A stretch of 32,067 bases of DNA, taken from Terana coerulea. Its lineage: Eukaryota; Basidiomycota; Agaricomycetes; Polyporales; Phanerochaetaceae. Made by a program: the position numbers and the translations under genes. This document shows, one piece after another, positions 20,850 to 31,699 of this stretch; position 1 is the first letter of the stretch; the number at the start of each line of letters is the position of its first letter. A model generated the notes under the pieces. The model was given only the letters and a program-made list of their open reading frames with translations, made no database searches and was not told the origin of the DNA. Location: NCBI GenBank assembly GCA_024811115.1, contig JAKOGH010000022.1, forward strand, positions 1 to 32,067. The letters are read 5' to 3'.

Positions 20850-21490
20850 GCAGAAGTTCGCGGCGTGGGCGAGAACGCAAGAGCGGCGGCGACGCATCTG
20901 CAGCAGCCCACCGTACGGTCCGAGAGCTTTGCAATCGCAGCATCACCTGGTACTACCCGGAGCGCGCCCATTCAACTCTTGATTTCCCATGTGCGCGGGC
21001 TTCCTCCAAGGCAGCAGCCAGAGCTCTGCTCTTGGAATCCGCGACCTAGAATTAAGCCCGCCGTCTGGGCACCTAGACACGGTCCGTCAGCGGGAGATAA
21101 TTCAAACTGCCAAATACTGACCTCGCAAACGTGATGCTACACTTTCTCGGCGAAAATGCGACGCGCGGAGCGTGCCAAATGGCGCTTTTGCAGAAGCTCG
21201 CGGCGTGGGCGAGAACGCAAGAGCGACCGCGCCGCAACTGCAGCAACCCACCGCGCGATACGAGAGCTTTGCAATGATAAATTTGCCAAGTACTACTCGG
21301 AGCGCGCCCGTTCGACCTTCATTCCCTGCATTTTCGGGGTCTTCCTTCAAGGCCGCAGTCTGGGCACCTAGGCGTGGTCTGTCAGCATGAGATCATTCGA
21401 AATGCCAATCACTGACCTCGCACGTGTCATCCTGCGCTTTCTCACCAAAAATGCGAAGCGCGGCACAATTGGCTGAGTCGCGCCGAATGG
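20850..21490. repeat. Direct duplication of a 340-bp unit
   Basis: Unit A starts GCAGAAGTTCGCGGCGTGGG at 20850 and unit B starts GCAGAAGCTCGCGGCGTGGG at 21190, a period of 340 bp. Shared landmarks inside are GAGAACGCAAGAGCG, CGAGAGCTTTGCAAT, CGGAGCGCGCCC, GTCTGGGCACCTAG and TACTGACCTCGCA/CACTGACCTCGCA. Unit B is slightly shorter. No coding function is apparent. Confidence 0.75.
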
Positions 21491-22784
21491 CAAAATACGG
21501 TCGGTTCCGGCACAGCCCTGCAGTAGAATCTCGCTCTGCCCTGGCAGAAACAAGAGAACTCCCGCTTGCCGTCGAGAACATAAGTTCATCGATTGTCGGG
21601 CTCTATGCATCGCACATCGTCATGCATGCTCGGCGTCGACGCACCAAGTAGGGCGTAAGGCCTGCGGGCTCGAGCTCGAGAGTCTCGGCTTGAGCAGGCG
21701 ACCTCGGCAATCTAACACCTTTCGTTAGCGCAAGGTGACGGAGCGCGCGCAGCGGCCCCACTCACGTCACGTTTCGTTCATTCCGTGCGAGCAAGACGCT
21801 TCGCTTCAGTTGCCATGGTCGAAAAGCCCGGTTGAATTCCACCGCGGTGAGTAGGCAAGGTCCCGCGACGGAGTACGCCAGACGTCTAGAGCAATGTCAT
21901 TTCAGTTTCTGATGAAAAAACAGTCTGTTTGACGTCTCACCCCGATCTCGCACCGCCCAATTCTGCCTGTTTGAGTGACTGGCGTCAGCGGCGAACTCAC
22001 GACTGCAAGGCACTCAACATGTGTTGTGCATGTACGCAACGAGTGCGAAGCAGTCCAGATTTGCTCAGACATACTTTTAAAAGACTGCGCGCCGCGCAAG
22101 GCGATGGAAGCCAGCGCATGCCAGGCACACCGCATCGACGGTCAAAGTCGAACATCAAGATGTGGACGGGCGTCTATCCCGCTGAATCCATCGACGCCAC
22201 AAAGGTCCACGCCGTCTGCGCTCTCATCCGAGGTCGGTCCGATGACCCCTTCGTTGCCTCTCTCCCCCTGTCGACGGCAGTCGGTCTCCCCCGCAAAACG
22301 AAAATGTAGTCTTTTTCCTTCTTCATGCCACGACGGTGTATTCTCTGACTGCGCTATGGCTGATCTCGTCGCTGGACTTCGGCCGTCGAACGTCGCCGTC
22401 ATAGCTCACGGATTCCATTCTCCAGCACGAGACTTGTGCCTATTACGTCCATCGAAGACGAGAGAGGATGCATGGTTGCGAAGGCTTCGCAACCCTGTTT
22501 CAGCACCCCTGTTGGTGACAGATCCCGATGTGTCTCGCCACCAGCCAATCACATCCGACTCCGGTGGACAATCAACATTGCAGTCACCGGCGACTTGTCC
22601 TGCTTCAGGCGACTAGGCGCCATGCCGCATCGCAGCCGTCTCGCCGACCAATTTGGGACATTTACGGAACAAATCTGAGCCTGTTTAATGCGTATGAACC
22701 CGTGCACCTAACCCCACTCCGACTTGCCGAGTCATGCAAAATTGCGGGACTTGCGACGTCGCGGCCTTGATTAAACTGAAGGTT
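21491..22784. other. Gene-poor stretch
   Basis: Several overlapping 60-213-codon frames occur but none has recognisable motifs. A weak echo of the 340-bp unit may extend to about 21600. The stretch ends at the TATA box of the next gene. Confidence 0.35.
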
Positions 22785-22790
22785 TATAAA
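22785..22790 (+). promoter_or_regulatory. TATA box of the small three-exon gene
   Basis: TATAAA, 110 bp upstream of the preferred ATG at 22895. It lies only 24 bp before the first in-frame ATG (22814), which would then fall at or before the transcription start. This is why the later ATG is preferred. Confidence 0.45.
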
Positions 22791-22894
22791 CACAGTGTAC
22801 AAATATAAGCTCAATGAAGGCATGGATGAACACCAGTTCGCTGCTCACCTCGAGCACCATCTACACGCCTTCTCGCTCTACTTTCCTGACAACA

Positions 22895-23592
22895 ATGCCG
22901 CCAAACATCATCGAGATCGTCGAAAATGATGATTTCGAGCCGACCGACTTGATTCCGCCATCCATTGACCCTGCATACTTACGTCGTAAGCGTCGTACAC
23001 ATACAAACATGATGGACAAAGGTGCGAGTGTTCACCTTTGCCTCTACCCATTATGTTTGAATGCTGACATTGGTTGCCCTTCAGATGTGTTGGCCGGTCC
23101 GTGCTTGAAAGTGCGACAGGGTATGATCACCGACTTTGCAAGTACAGAGCTTCGTAAGTGTGTGCCTGTGCGGCTGGTGTGACATCAAAATTTGACATAA
23201 GCTTACTCGGGTGCGCCGGCACGCCTGTCATTAATATTGCAGCTCGGGCGGCGTTTATTCCAAACGCGAAGATGTCGTGGATGCTTGCTGTGCCGGAGCG
23301 GAGCGTGCAACGAATCACGTTGCAGTATGGAGTGGAGTTGATGGGTTGGCCGGAGGGGGTTGGCTTTGCTGCACCGAGTATGCTGCGGAAGCGTGAGGTG
23401 GAGAAGGTCCTGAAGGGGATACGTACCGGAACTGTCCGCTTTGAGCGTGTGAGCATGGCCCGGCTGGAGACGATCGCAGAGCAGTGCGACGACTCGCTGC
23501 AGGCACTGATTGCTACAGCAGGACGTGCGAACAAGGGCAAGCGGTTGCATAAGGCACCATTCAAGACTTCTGAGACTGTCAAAGATGACTGA
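22895..23592 (+). CDS. Hypothetical protein with GWP motif
   Basis: Three exons (22895-23021, 23085-23153, 23243-23592) join in phase, giving 181 residues, or 208 if translation began at 22814. The introns are 23022-23084 (GTGCGA..TTCAG, with CTGAC) and 23154-23242 (GTAAGT..TGCAG). The N-terminus is acidic (MPPNIIEIVENDDFEP). The centre has VELMGWPEGVGF followed by a charged helical stretch (KREVEKVLKGIRTGTVRFERV). The tail is basic. A 'GWP..I/V.F' block is, as I recall it, seen in many uncharacterised Agaricomycete proteins that often occur in repeat-rich regions. No enzyme motif, signal peptide or membrane span is visible, and I cannot assign a function. Confidence 0.6.
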
Positions 23593-25470
23593 ATGGCTTA
23601 TTTTGCATTTTGTCTTATTCTTAGTTTTCTTATTATCACTCTTAAGTCCTCAATGTTACTAAGGCACTCAGAGTGAGAGAATATGGATTTGAGAAGCATT
23701 GACTGGGAGGAATGACTACGACAATGAGACGTGCTCATTGTTGCAATTGTTCCTCCTAGCCAAGTCTTCTTTGTAATGCATTCAACCTTGGCAGCAAAAT
23801 ATGGGCTCAATTCCATTTATTGATATACACATTTATATATCCACAAATAAATACCAGATAGTGAAACCACATATTATTTATTGACATCACTCCACGAAAG
23901 AGAGAGTACAGTAACTCAGGTACAGTAGATCAAAGTCCATGATTCGGAGACGGCAGCTTGGCTGAATATTGATGGCGCTGACCGGACGGCGGATAGGGCC
24001 AGGCTCACGTACTCCATAGCCTAGTGTATTGCTATTTCCATTGGTGGTGATGGCGACGTACCCGATGCCACAGGCAAGTGTCAGGACGCTATACACATCC
24101 TTCGGCCCATGTGTTCTCGGCGCATACCCGCCCACTAGTAGCCTTCTCGTATGCGCAGACAGCATTCATCGGGCGCATCCTTGTATGCCAGTTTCAGTGT
24201 ACAGTTGTCAACTACATCCTTTGACGGTCATTACATCTGGCTGGGGTCATCGAGTGCATCCTCGTACAACTGTCGCGGCTGCGCAGAGCATCCTAGTCAC
24301 GGCGGGCATTTATTTCCCCGGAACATATCCTTGAATCGAGCAAGCATATCTGTATATTTCACATGCGACAATACGCAATGGCAGGGCCAGTGTCGGCGGC
24401 ATAGCTGCACGACATGCTACCGCGCTAGCCAAGGTTCGGGGTGTTGTCGCCGCCACGGCTCGGCTCACGTAAATGGACAGGGCGAAGGAAAAGTGCGACG
24501 GCGACGGCGGCGGTATCAGAGTGTGTCGCGTAACAGCCAGGGTCCCCGTCACATTCTTGAGCGTTCCGCGCGCCGCGCAAGGAGACCGTCCGTGGGGTCG
24601 AACCTGAATCTCGCGTAAGCGGACGTGCATGGAAACGGACGGGCGCACGCACTCTGCGCCGTCGCGCCACGTCATTCTCCGGGCGGAGCTGTCGGCGACC
24701 GGGTCTCTTGCAGACAGCTTCCAGATCGCAGGGATCTGCTGTTGGGCCAACGTCAGCTTGGGCTCTTGTCGTCCGTGTGCACGTGTCCCCGTGGGTGGAT
24801 GAACTCCAGGACGGGCTGCGCCGTCAGGATCCCCGCTCGACTGTCGCCGTCGTCGCCGTCGTCCTACGCATCTATGCTGGCCCTCGCGTGCAGGAATCGC
24901 AGCGAAGAGCCTACAACGCCATCTGCACGAACAACAGACGTCAGCCACGCACCGCCGACACACGACGACCCGAAGACACTCACCATTCCTGTGTACACGC
25001 ACGACCGCCTTCATCCATAAGCGCCTCCTCGTCGCACTCCGAGGGACGTCGTCCAACAAAACGGCCTCGCCGCGGCATGACAGTGCGTCCGTCGGTGAGC
25101 AGCGCCTGGTCAATCCATCAGCACATGAGGCCCACGCCGCACGAGAACGCACGTACGTCATTCGCGGATTCGTGCCACGCCATCCGGCTACGCCGCCCAA
25201 ACGACAATGCAATCCATCCGCTCCCAACGACCGCGAAGTCGCCAATCCTCCCCGTCCCTCCGTCCCTCCGTTCCTCCGTCGCTCCTTTACCAGGCGGCGA
25301 CCACACGATGTGCACGATCCACGCGCACCTTCTCTAGGCGCGACGAGCGGCCGTAGCCTGTCGTGTCGTCTCGCGCGCCCGTCACCCCATCGACCTTGTC
25401 CGCCGCTTCCACGCCGAATGCGCCCACTCGCGCTGCTCAGACAGACGCGCCGCCGCCGAAGCCGTCGCTC
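23593..25470. other. AT-rich flank passing into GC-rich gene-less DNA
   Basis: From 23593 to about 24310 the DNA is moderately AT-rich, without genes. From about 24400 it becomes GC-rich, and long open frames appear on both strands (for example minus 25518-24310, 402 codons). They are rich in Arg, Ala, Pro and Ser and have no motif. I treat them as compositional. Confidence 0.4.
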
Positions 25471-27830
25471 ATAGTCGACTGGAGTGCCCGACGGCGCCGC
25501 GCCGCGTGGCGCGTTCACCGTGGCTCAGCCCGGCGCGCGGGCCTCCGTCGGACGCAGTCGGACGGCACGATGCGGGTCGCAGGCACGCGACGCCAGGGGT
25601 CAGGCAGGGCGGGACGGGACGGTGTCTGTGCGCAGCAGCTGCCGACGGGTCGCGCCGACGCCATGGATCGACGTCCGGCGACCTGGGTGCGTGAGAGGGC
25701 GCACGCCGCCACCCTCCCCGGTGCGAATGGAGCCCAGAGCGGTGGGGGCATGTCCCACAGAGAGCGCTAGGCGGAGGCCGGCGGTGCTGGGGCATGGTGT
25801 CTTCGGCGCGGCGGCCTGCCTCGGGATGCGAACGGGCCCGCCTCGCGCGCGGGCTGCCAACGCGTGCGCGTACAGGCCCTCGTCTCGATTTGCCCGCATC
25901 GTCCACGTCCTCTCGCCCGCTCCTGAACGGGTCGACCTGCCGGCCTATGACGTTGCTTCCTGACCGCAGGGCGCACGCATCGTAAAGTCGCCGTATATTA
26001 CGTCTCGCGGGGTGCGATAGCGTGGGAAGGATGTAGGCAGATGGTGCGGGCCATCCGGCGGAACGGAGCGGCAGACGGGGATGGGAGACGTCGAGACGGT
26101 GCGCCGACACCACGTATCGACGTCCGGCAACCTGAGGGCATGGGACTGTGTACCGTGCGGTGGTTATGGCGCTGCGAAGGGGCGCAGACGCAGGCGAACG
26201 TACCTGGAGCAGGGCGGTCTGTGTGCGCATCCCTTGCGTTGACATCCAGATGCACTCGCGCCTCTCGCCGCCTGGCAGCTCAGCCTCTCGCTCAGCCTCT
26301 CGCTCGGCCTCTTCCTCATCGCTCTACGCCATCTGCACGCCCATCCGTGATTGGGAGGGCATGGTTCTCCAGGTACGTGCTGTGTCTTCGATCTCTGTCC
26401 GCCGGGGCTAAGCGCCGCACCGCAATGTAGCTATAGATCGCCGTCCGGCGACCAGCCCTTCGTGGCATGGCACCGCAGGGCATGAGACGGATGGCCCACG
26501 TCGCGCCAAGGCGGTGGGAAGCGCGAAAACACGGGGTGGCGGCGCCAGGGAGTCGCGTCCGGCGAGCGGGGCGCGCACGCGATGGTGTGGAGGGATCTGT
26601 GGGCGTCCGGGGCGTCCGGGGCGTCCGAGGAGCCGGCGCACGCCATGCGAGACAGACGCAGCGAGGGCGGCGCTGCACGCCGTCCGCGTCGCCGTCTGGT
26701 GTCCCAAGCGCACCCACGCCGCGTGCGCCGCGGGCCAGGCGCAAGCCGCCAAAGCCGCCCGCGTTCACTGCGCCGGCATATCGCCCGTCGTCCCGTGTGC
26801 GCGCTGCGCTCTGCGCAGCCGGCCGTGTGGTACGTCCCATGCCTTGACATGTCCCGCTCACGTCCTGAGCGCCGTTCGGCAATATAGGTATAGATCGCGA
26901 TCCGCCGAGCGGCACCCAGTTGGATGCGCTGTGGGGTACACGGGCGGTGTGCGGCGTCGTGTGGGGACGTCCTGCGCGGCGAGGCCGTCGTCGGGGGTGG
27001 AGGACGCGGGTCGTTTGCACAGAGGGTATGCCGCGTGTGCCGGCGAGCGAGGGTGGCGGGCGGGGTGCGCAGGTCGAAAGCGCACGGCGCGAACGCACCT
27101 GCACCAATGCAAGCCCAAGCTGTCGTCGGCGAAGGGCGGAAACGCGGCGTGCCGGACGCAGCAGTGCGCTCCGTCGCGGGCGCATTCTGTCGCTCTCACG
27201 GCCGAGACGTGCTTCATCCCGTCGCTCCGGACGTCCTCCGTGGCGTCCACATCGTCGTGTGTTGTTTTCAGCAGCTGGCGTTGGAGGTACGCAGTGCGCT
27301 TTGAGGACCTGTCGTCGCTCACTAAGCGCCCGTTTGGCAATATAGGTATATATCGCGTTCCGCCGAGCGGGATCCAGCCAGGTGTCCAATGGGATACGAG
27401 GGCGGTGTCCTGCGCCGCGCCGAACCGTCCGGTGCGGCGAGGCCGTCGTCGTACGTGGAGGACGCGGGCGGTTTGCGCCGAGGGTATGTCTCGCGTTCCG
27501 GCGAGCGAGGGATGGCGGGCGGTGGGCGCAGGCGGCTCAAGCGCACCTACGCGGGTGCAAGCGCAAGCGGCCGCTGTCGACGGGGTGGGAAGCGGCGTAC
27601 GGGACGCAACGCGGCGTGGTCCCAGCTCGCCGTCAACACGGCTGTGCCCGTCGAGCACGGCGGACACGCCCGCCGTCTCGTCGGCTCACACGTCCCACAT
27701 GGCATCCGTACTGTCTTGTCTCGTGTCGAGCACGGTTAGTGCAAGGTACGCCGTATGCTCTGATAACTCGTCTTCACGCATTAAGCGCCCGTATGGCAAT
27801 GTAGGTATATATCGGCTTCCCGCGACCGGG
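25470..27830. repeat. GC-rich tandem array, period 457-459 bp
   Basis: A conserved module of about 80 bp recurs: GGTACG, about 35 variable bases, (T/C)TRAGCGCC, then GCAATRTAGSTATAKATCG, then a (G/C)TCCGGCGACC or TCCGCCGAGCGG tail. GGTACG starts at 26372, 26829, 27286 and 27745, spacings of 457, 457 and 459. The TATA-like core is near 26431, 26878, 27338 and 27798. The bodies of the units at about 26910-27285 and 27370-27745 also align well (GCGGCGAGGCCGTCGTCG, GTGGAGGACGCGGG, CCGGCGAGCGAGGG). Earlier units are degenerate: ATCGACGTCCGGC at 25667 and 26114, 447 apart, and TAAAGTCGCCGTATATTACG at 25983. Frames of up to 443 codons cross the units, but they differ between units and are not genes. 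Confidence 0.75.
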
Positions 27831-28419
27831 CCTCAAGCCTGGTGATGTTCTGCGGTCGGGAGTGTGTGTCTGCATCACGGGAGATGGCAAGGCGAGCAAG
27901 GGAGGGCGATCTGGGTCAGCCGGCTTCACATTTGGCAAACGGCCAGTACGCACCTTGAGTTGCGTGCCCAGGTCTCGCGAAAGGCGCGAGACGACGGATC
28001 GGCGTCCGGCGGGTGAGCTGAGCGACTGGAGCTGGGTGAGACAAGCAAGAAGAAGGCAAGGGATACGCACCCAGCGCACGCCGGCGCCGTCCACACCGTT
28101 CTAGCGCCGTGCAAACGCTAATCCCGCAGGCCACTCCCAGCGGACAGGCACTGACCGAGAGCGACACAGAGCGACTGGGCACAGCGGCTGTGCAGGCGGA
28201 CAAGGGGCGCCCGAGCGAGACGGCTTCGTGTTCGCGGCGTGCGGCGTTGCAGGGCACATGTGCATGGACGCGAGTGAAGGAACGGGCGGAGAGCGCGACG
28301 AGTGCGATCCGCAGGCGAATGGCCGCAGAGCGCGGGCGTCGAGTGGCAGGCGGAATGGCAGGGAGGAGCGGACGGGGCGCGATCGGCGGGTCGCCATGGG
28401 TGGTGCGAGCCGCTCACTT
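27831..28419. other. GC-rich stretch after the tandem array
   Basis: No gene recognised. Overlapping 60-130-codon frames on both strands reflect high GC. The 457-bp module does not recur here. Confidence 0.35.
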
Positions 28420-28595
28420 GGGCGTGGACACAGTTGGTAGCACTGGGTCCGATTGAGGGATTGAGGCCTGAGGCCTGAGGTGCTTGAGGTGCCTGAGGCC
28501 TGAGGTGCAATTGGGCGTGGACACAGTTCGTAGCACCTGGTTAGATTGAGGGGATTGAGGTGCCTGAGGTGCAGTTGGGCGTAGACAGACGATCA
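28420..28595. repeat. Short tandem repeat (minisatellite)
   Basis: The lead string GGGCGTGGACACAGTT (third copy GGGCGTAGACAGAC) begins at 28420, 28513 and 28577. Each is followed by GATTGAGG and runs of CCTGAGGTG and TTGAGGTG. The units are about 93 and 64 bp; length varies with the number of inner GCCTGAGGT steps. Confidence 0.75.
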
Positions 28596-28676
28596 CATTT
28601 AGATTCACAGACCCAAGCCATCCCAGCCACCGCCCACGCCCGTCCGATCAGCCAACAGCCGCCCTGTGTCTCCCGT

Positions 28677-31170
28677 GACGTGATGCCTCTGCGAGGTACG
28701 CGTGTCCGAAGCGCGCACCCGCACGCGTTGTTTGGCTCGGCCAAAGCCCAAGTCGAACCAAGGATGGGCGGCTGCACTGCTCACGACTTGAACCAACAGG
28801 TCTCCCTGCCGCTTCATGCCCCTTACGTCGCCCTAACGCTCCTTCTCGCTGTCCTTGACATTGTGCTCGCTGTTCGCCCTCTGTTGCTTGCCGTCTGAAC
28901 CCTCGTCAACTCGTGTATATCTTAACGGACACCCATCTCGCTTCGATGTCCACCCATGCCCCGCGCCCCGACCTGAGCAGCCTCCCGCCTCCTCCACCTC
29001 CACCGTCCGGAGCGAAAGGCCTGCGTGTTATGTATGATGAAGATTTGTGCAGCCGGCTGTCCTTTAAGGAAGAGGTGCGAGGCATCGCTGAATGTGAAAG
29101 CCTAGGGACTCATTAACGCTTTGGCTCATTAGATCGGCTTCGGCAACTGGGGAGTGTTTGGCTGTGTCAACCGTACATTGAAACCCCAAGTAGCGGCCGC
29201 GCTGGACTCCTCAGCGACGTCAAGATTGCAACCAAGCTCGTACACAGGTCAAAGACCGCCACTACCAAGGCTCGTGTTCGGTCACTGTGAGTGTTCACGT
29301 CTGTGTGCTCGTGCAGCATTGTTAACTTTGCGTAGATGGAACGAGTGGAAGATTGTAACATCACTGGCAGAAGAACCACATCCATCCATCATCGACTTTT
29401 ACTCCTTCGTCATCGCCGATTCCTACGCGCTGATTACCATGTGAGTGAATGCGGTTTGCCCTGGTAGGAATATTGCACGCTGACGACATTCTAGGGCTTA
29501 CCACCCACGCCTTGTATCTGTCGAAGTTCCTGAACAATTTGCCAAGGAATGGTTCAGCTCACTTCTATCTGGCGTAGAATACCTGCACAGACATGGCATT
29601 GTACACAATGACATCAAGTGCGTATTTATCTCATGATCATGTGCACTCCTCACTCACATGCCATTTCACAAAGACCAGCGAATATCCTCCTGTCCACCTC
29701 CAATGTACCAGTCCTTGTCGACTTTGGCTTCGCACAACAATGTAACCCCGACGCTTCCCGGAATCATTCCACAGCAACTTGAGCTACGGCACGCCTGAAT
29801 ATCTCTCGCCCGAACGTGCGGAGGGCCACCTGCACGACACACGGAAGTCGGACGTCTGGTCGCTTGGTGTAACGTTCTTCGAGATCCTCATTGGCCGCAC
29901 GCCCTTTGAGCAGCTTGAAGGCGAGGAGTTCAACACCAAGGAACAGCTAACGCGGTACTGGACACTGACTGTATGCGCTCTGTTTCACTTTTTACGGCGC
30001 ATACACTCAACTGAAATGATGGTACAACTAGTCCCGTGGCAAATGGGTCGGAAAGTGGTCTATGTCAAGTGGTATGGAAAAGCTCCTGCACCGAATGATC
30101 ATGCCGAACGCGGACTTGCGCTGCACCGCTGCGGCCGCCATGATGGATCGGTACTGGACACACGTCCAGTCACCAGATCCGATAGCCAAGACCAGTGGAC
30201 ACACACACCGTACGCAGCTTCGCTTTGCATGTGCTTTTGTATTGTTGTGCTCATTGCTCAAATATTACAGGAAAGTCCGCCAGCTTTTCGCATGCAGAGT
30301 CTGTCCTGCTCGACCCACGTAAGATCTTCGACGGCATTCCGCACAGGCAGGCCCGCGGCAAGGCTACGGAGGCGCCGACCTGGTCAACACACTCATCCAA
30401 AGAGCACGCCACATCCCAGATGCACACCCAGAGCAAGCCCTCGTCCAAGGAGAAAGAGAAGGACAAGCCGAAGGAGCGCACGTCGCGCATCCCCATCAAG
30501 AGCTCTGCGGATAAGGAGAACATGCAAGCCTCGATTACGAGCCCGGCGAAAGACAAAGACAGGACGCGTTCGTCTGCGGTCCTCGGGCTCGGCAGGCTCG
30601 GTGCGCGTGGGCACACCCGCTCGCAGTCGCAGCAATCGCACACGACCTCTACCACTGTATCAGACAGCGCGAAGGGGCAGCGCCGCTCTCATCGCTGCGC
30701 GCGCTGACGAGCCCGACAAAGCACATTCCGCCGCAAACCCTCAGTGGCGCGGTGTCGCGCAAGAACTCGGTGAAGGACAAGGAGAACCAAGGCGGCGCGC
30801 TGCACAGGCGCGCGTCGACGAGCCTCAAGGAGAACGCGAACGCGAGGCAGGGCACGACGCGCCGCCCGCTCGGTCCGCGCAAGCCCAGCCCGCCGAGCTC
30901 GCCCGCAATCCGGCCGCAGAAGAGCTTCCTGCATGCCGACGTCGCAGACCAAGGAACGGAGAAGGAGAGGAACAGGCGTAGCCGCGTCTTCGGCGATCGC
31001 GCGCGCGTCAGTGTCAACTACGACGATAAGGAGAACGTGAGCCATGCTGGGAACACGAGCGGCGAGCAGAAGCAGGACTCGGTGCGTGACCGCATGCGCG
31101 AGTGGGAACGGGAACGGCAGAGGCTCCGGGAGCTCGAGCGCGAAGAGGAGCGGGCACGCGAGGCGGCGGC
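28677..31170 (+). repeat. Segmental duplication, copy 2 (partner 12982-15486)
   Basis: Direct duplicate of the copy-1 block, including upstream sequence, kinase exons and introns. Homology stops where copy 1 is interrupted, while copy 2 continues through the coiled coil. Copy 2 is therefore the fuller locus and copy 1 the derived, truncated one. Confidence 0.85.
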
Positions 31171-31540
31171 GGCAGATGAGCGCCGTCGCGCACGCGAGCT
31201 TGAAGAGATGCATCGAGACATGGAGCGCCAGCGCATGCTCGAACTCGAGCTCGAGCAGGAGGCAGAGCGCGAACGGGAGCGCATGGCTGAGCTCGAACGG
31301 GAGAGGGAGGAAGCGGAGGTGCGGCGGGTGAGAGACATGCCACCGATGTTCCACCCTGGGTTCCCGAGCCACCGGTTGGCGATGCGCAGGCACTCGGTGT
31401 CGACGCCCTCGGACAGCATCCCGCCGACGCCGTTGAGCCCGCTTATTGAGGGTGAGTGTACGCGTTCTCGGGCTTGGGTAGTAAAGACTGATTGGGCTGT
31501 TGCAGAGCCAGAGTCGAGCTTCTTCAGTCGGGACGCGTGA
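28946..31540 (+). pseudogene. Serine/threonine protein kinase with KEN-box tail, copy 2 (near-complete, frame-broken)
   Basis: Exons: 28946-29074, 29133-29286, 29336-29440, 29495-29617, 29674-29970, 30032-30209, 30271-30656 and from 30722, with introns of 49-65 bp. Domain order is Pro-rich N-terminus, glycine loop (residues ~44-53), lysine ~78, VHNDIKPANIL, DFGFA, GTPEYLSPER and SDVWSLGVTFFEILIG. Then comes a Lys/Ser-rich tail with four KEN boxes (DKENMQ, DKENQG, LKENAN, DKENVS) and a Glu/Arg coiled coil (about 31090-31340). KEN boxes suggest APC/C-controlled turnover and a cell-cycle role. Breaks: one base missing in the glycine loop near 29152, one near 29733, and a TAA replacing CAG just after it. 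Near 30670 the tail changes frame in both copies. It is bridged either by a 30657-30721 intron with weak ends or by a base lost before duplication. A GTGAGT..GCAG intron at 31452-31505 is in frame. The gene may be live if the indels are errors. Confidence 0.65.
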
Positions 31541-31699
31541 CCGTGAAGAATCTGCAAACCCGTCTTCGAATTTCCTCTTGCGTTGTGCAGTCGTCAGAAC
31601 GTCTATTGGTGCGCACAATTTCGTCGCCTGGGATGGTCAGGTGTTAAACATGCTCATTCTGCTCAGATCGCACAAGACGGTTATATAAATCCTCGACGC

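Noticed and set aside
24310..25518. 402-codon minus-strand open frame
   Set aside because: Arg/Ser/Ala-rich with no domain. Similar long frames lie on the other strand of the same GC-rich DNA.
26514..27845. 443-codon plus-strand open frame across the tandem array
   Set aside because: It crosses repeat units whose translations do not agree with one another, and equally long frames lie on the opposite strand. No protein repeat is conserved.
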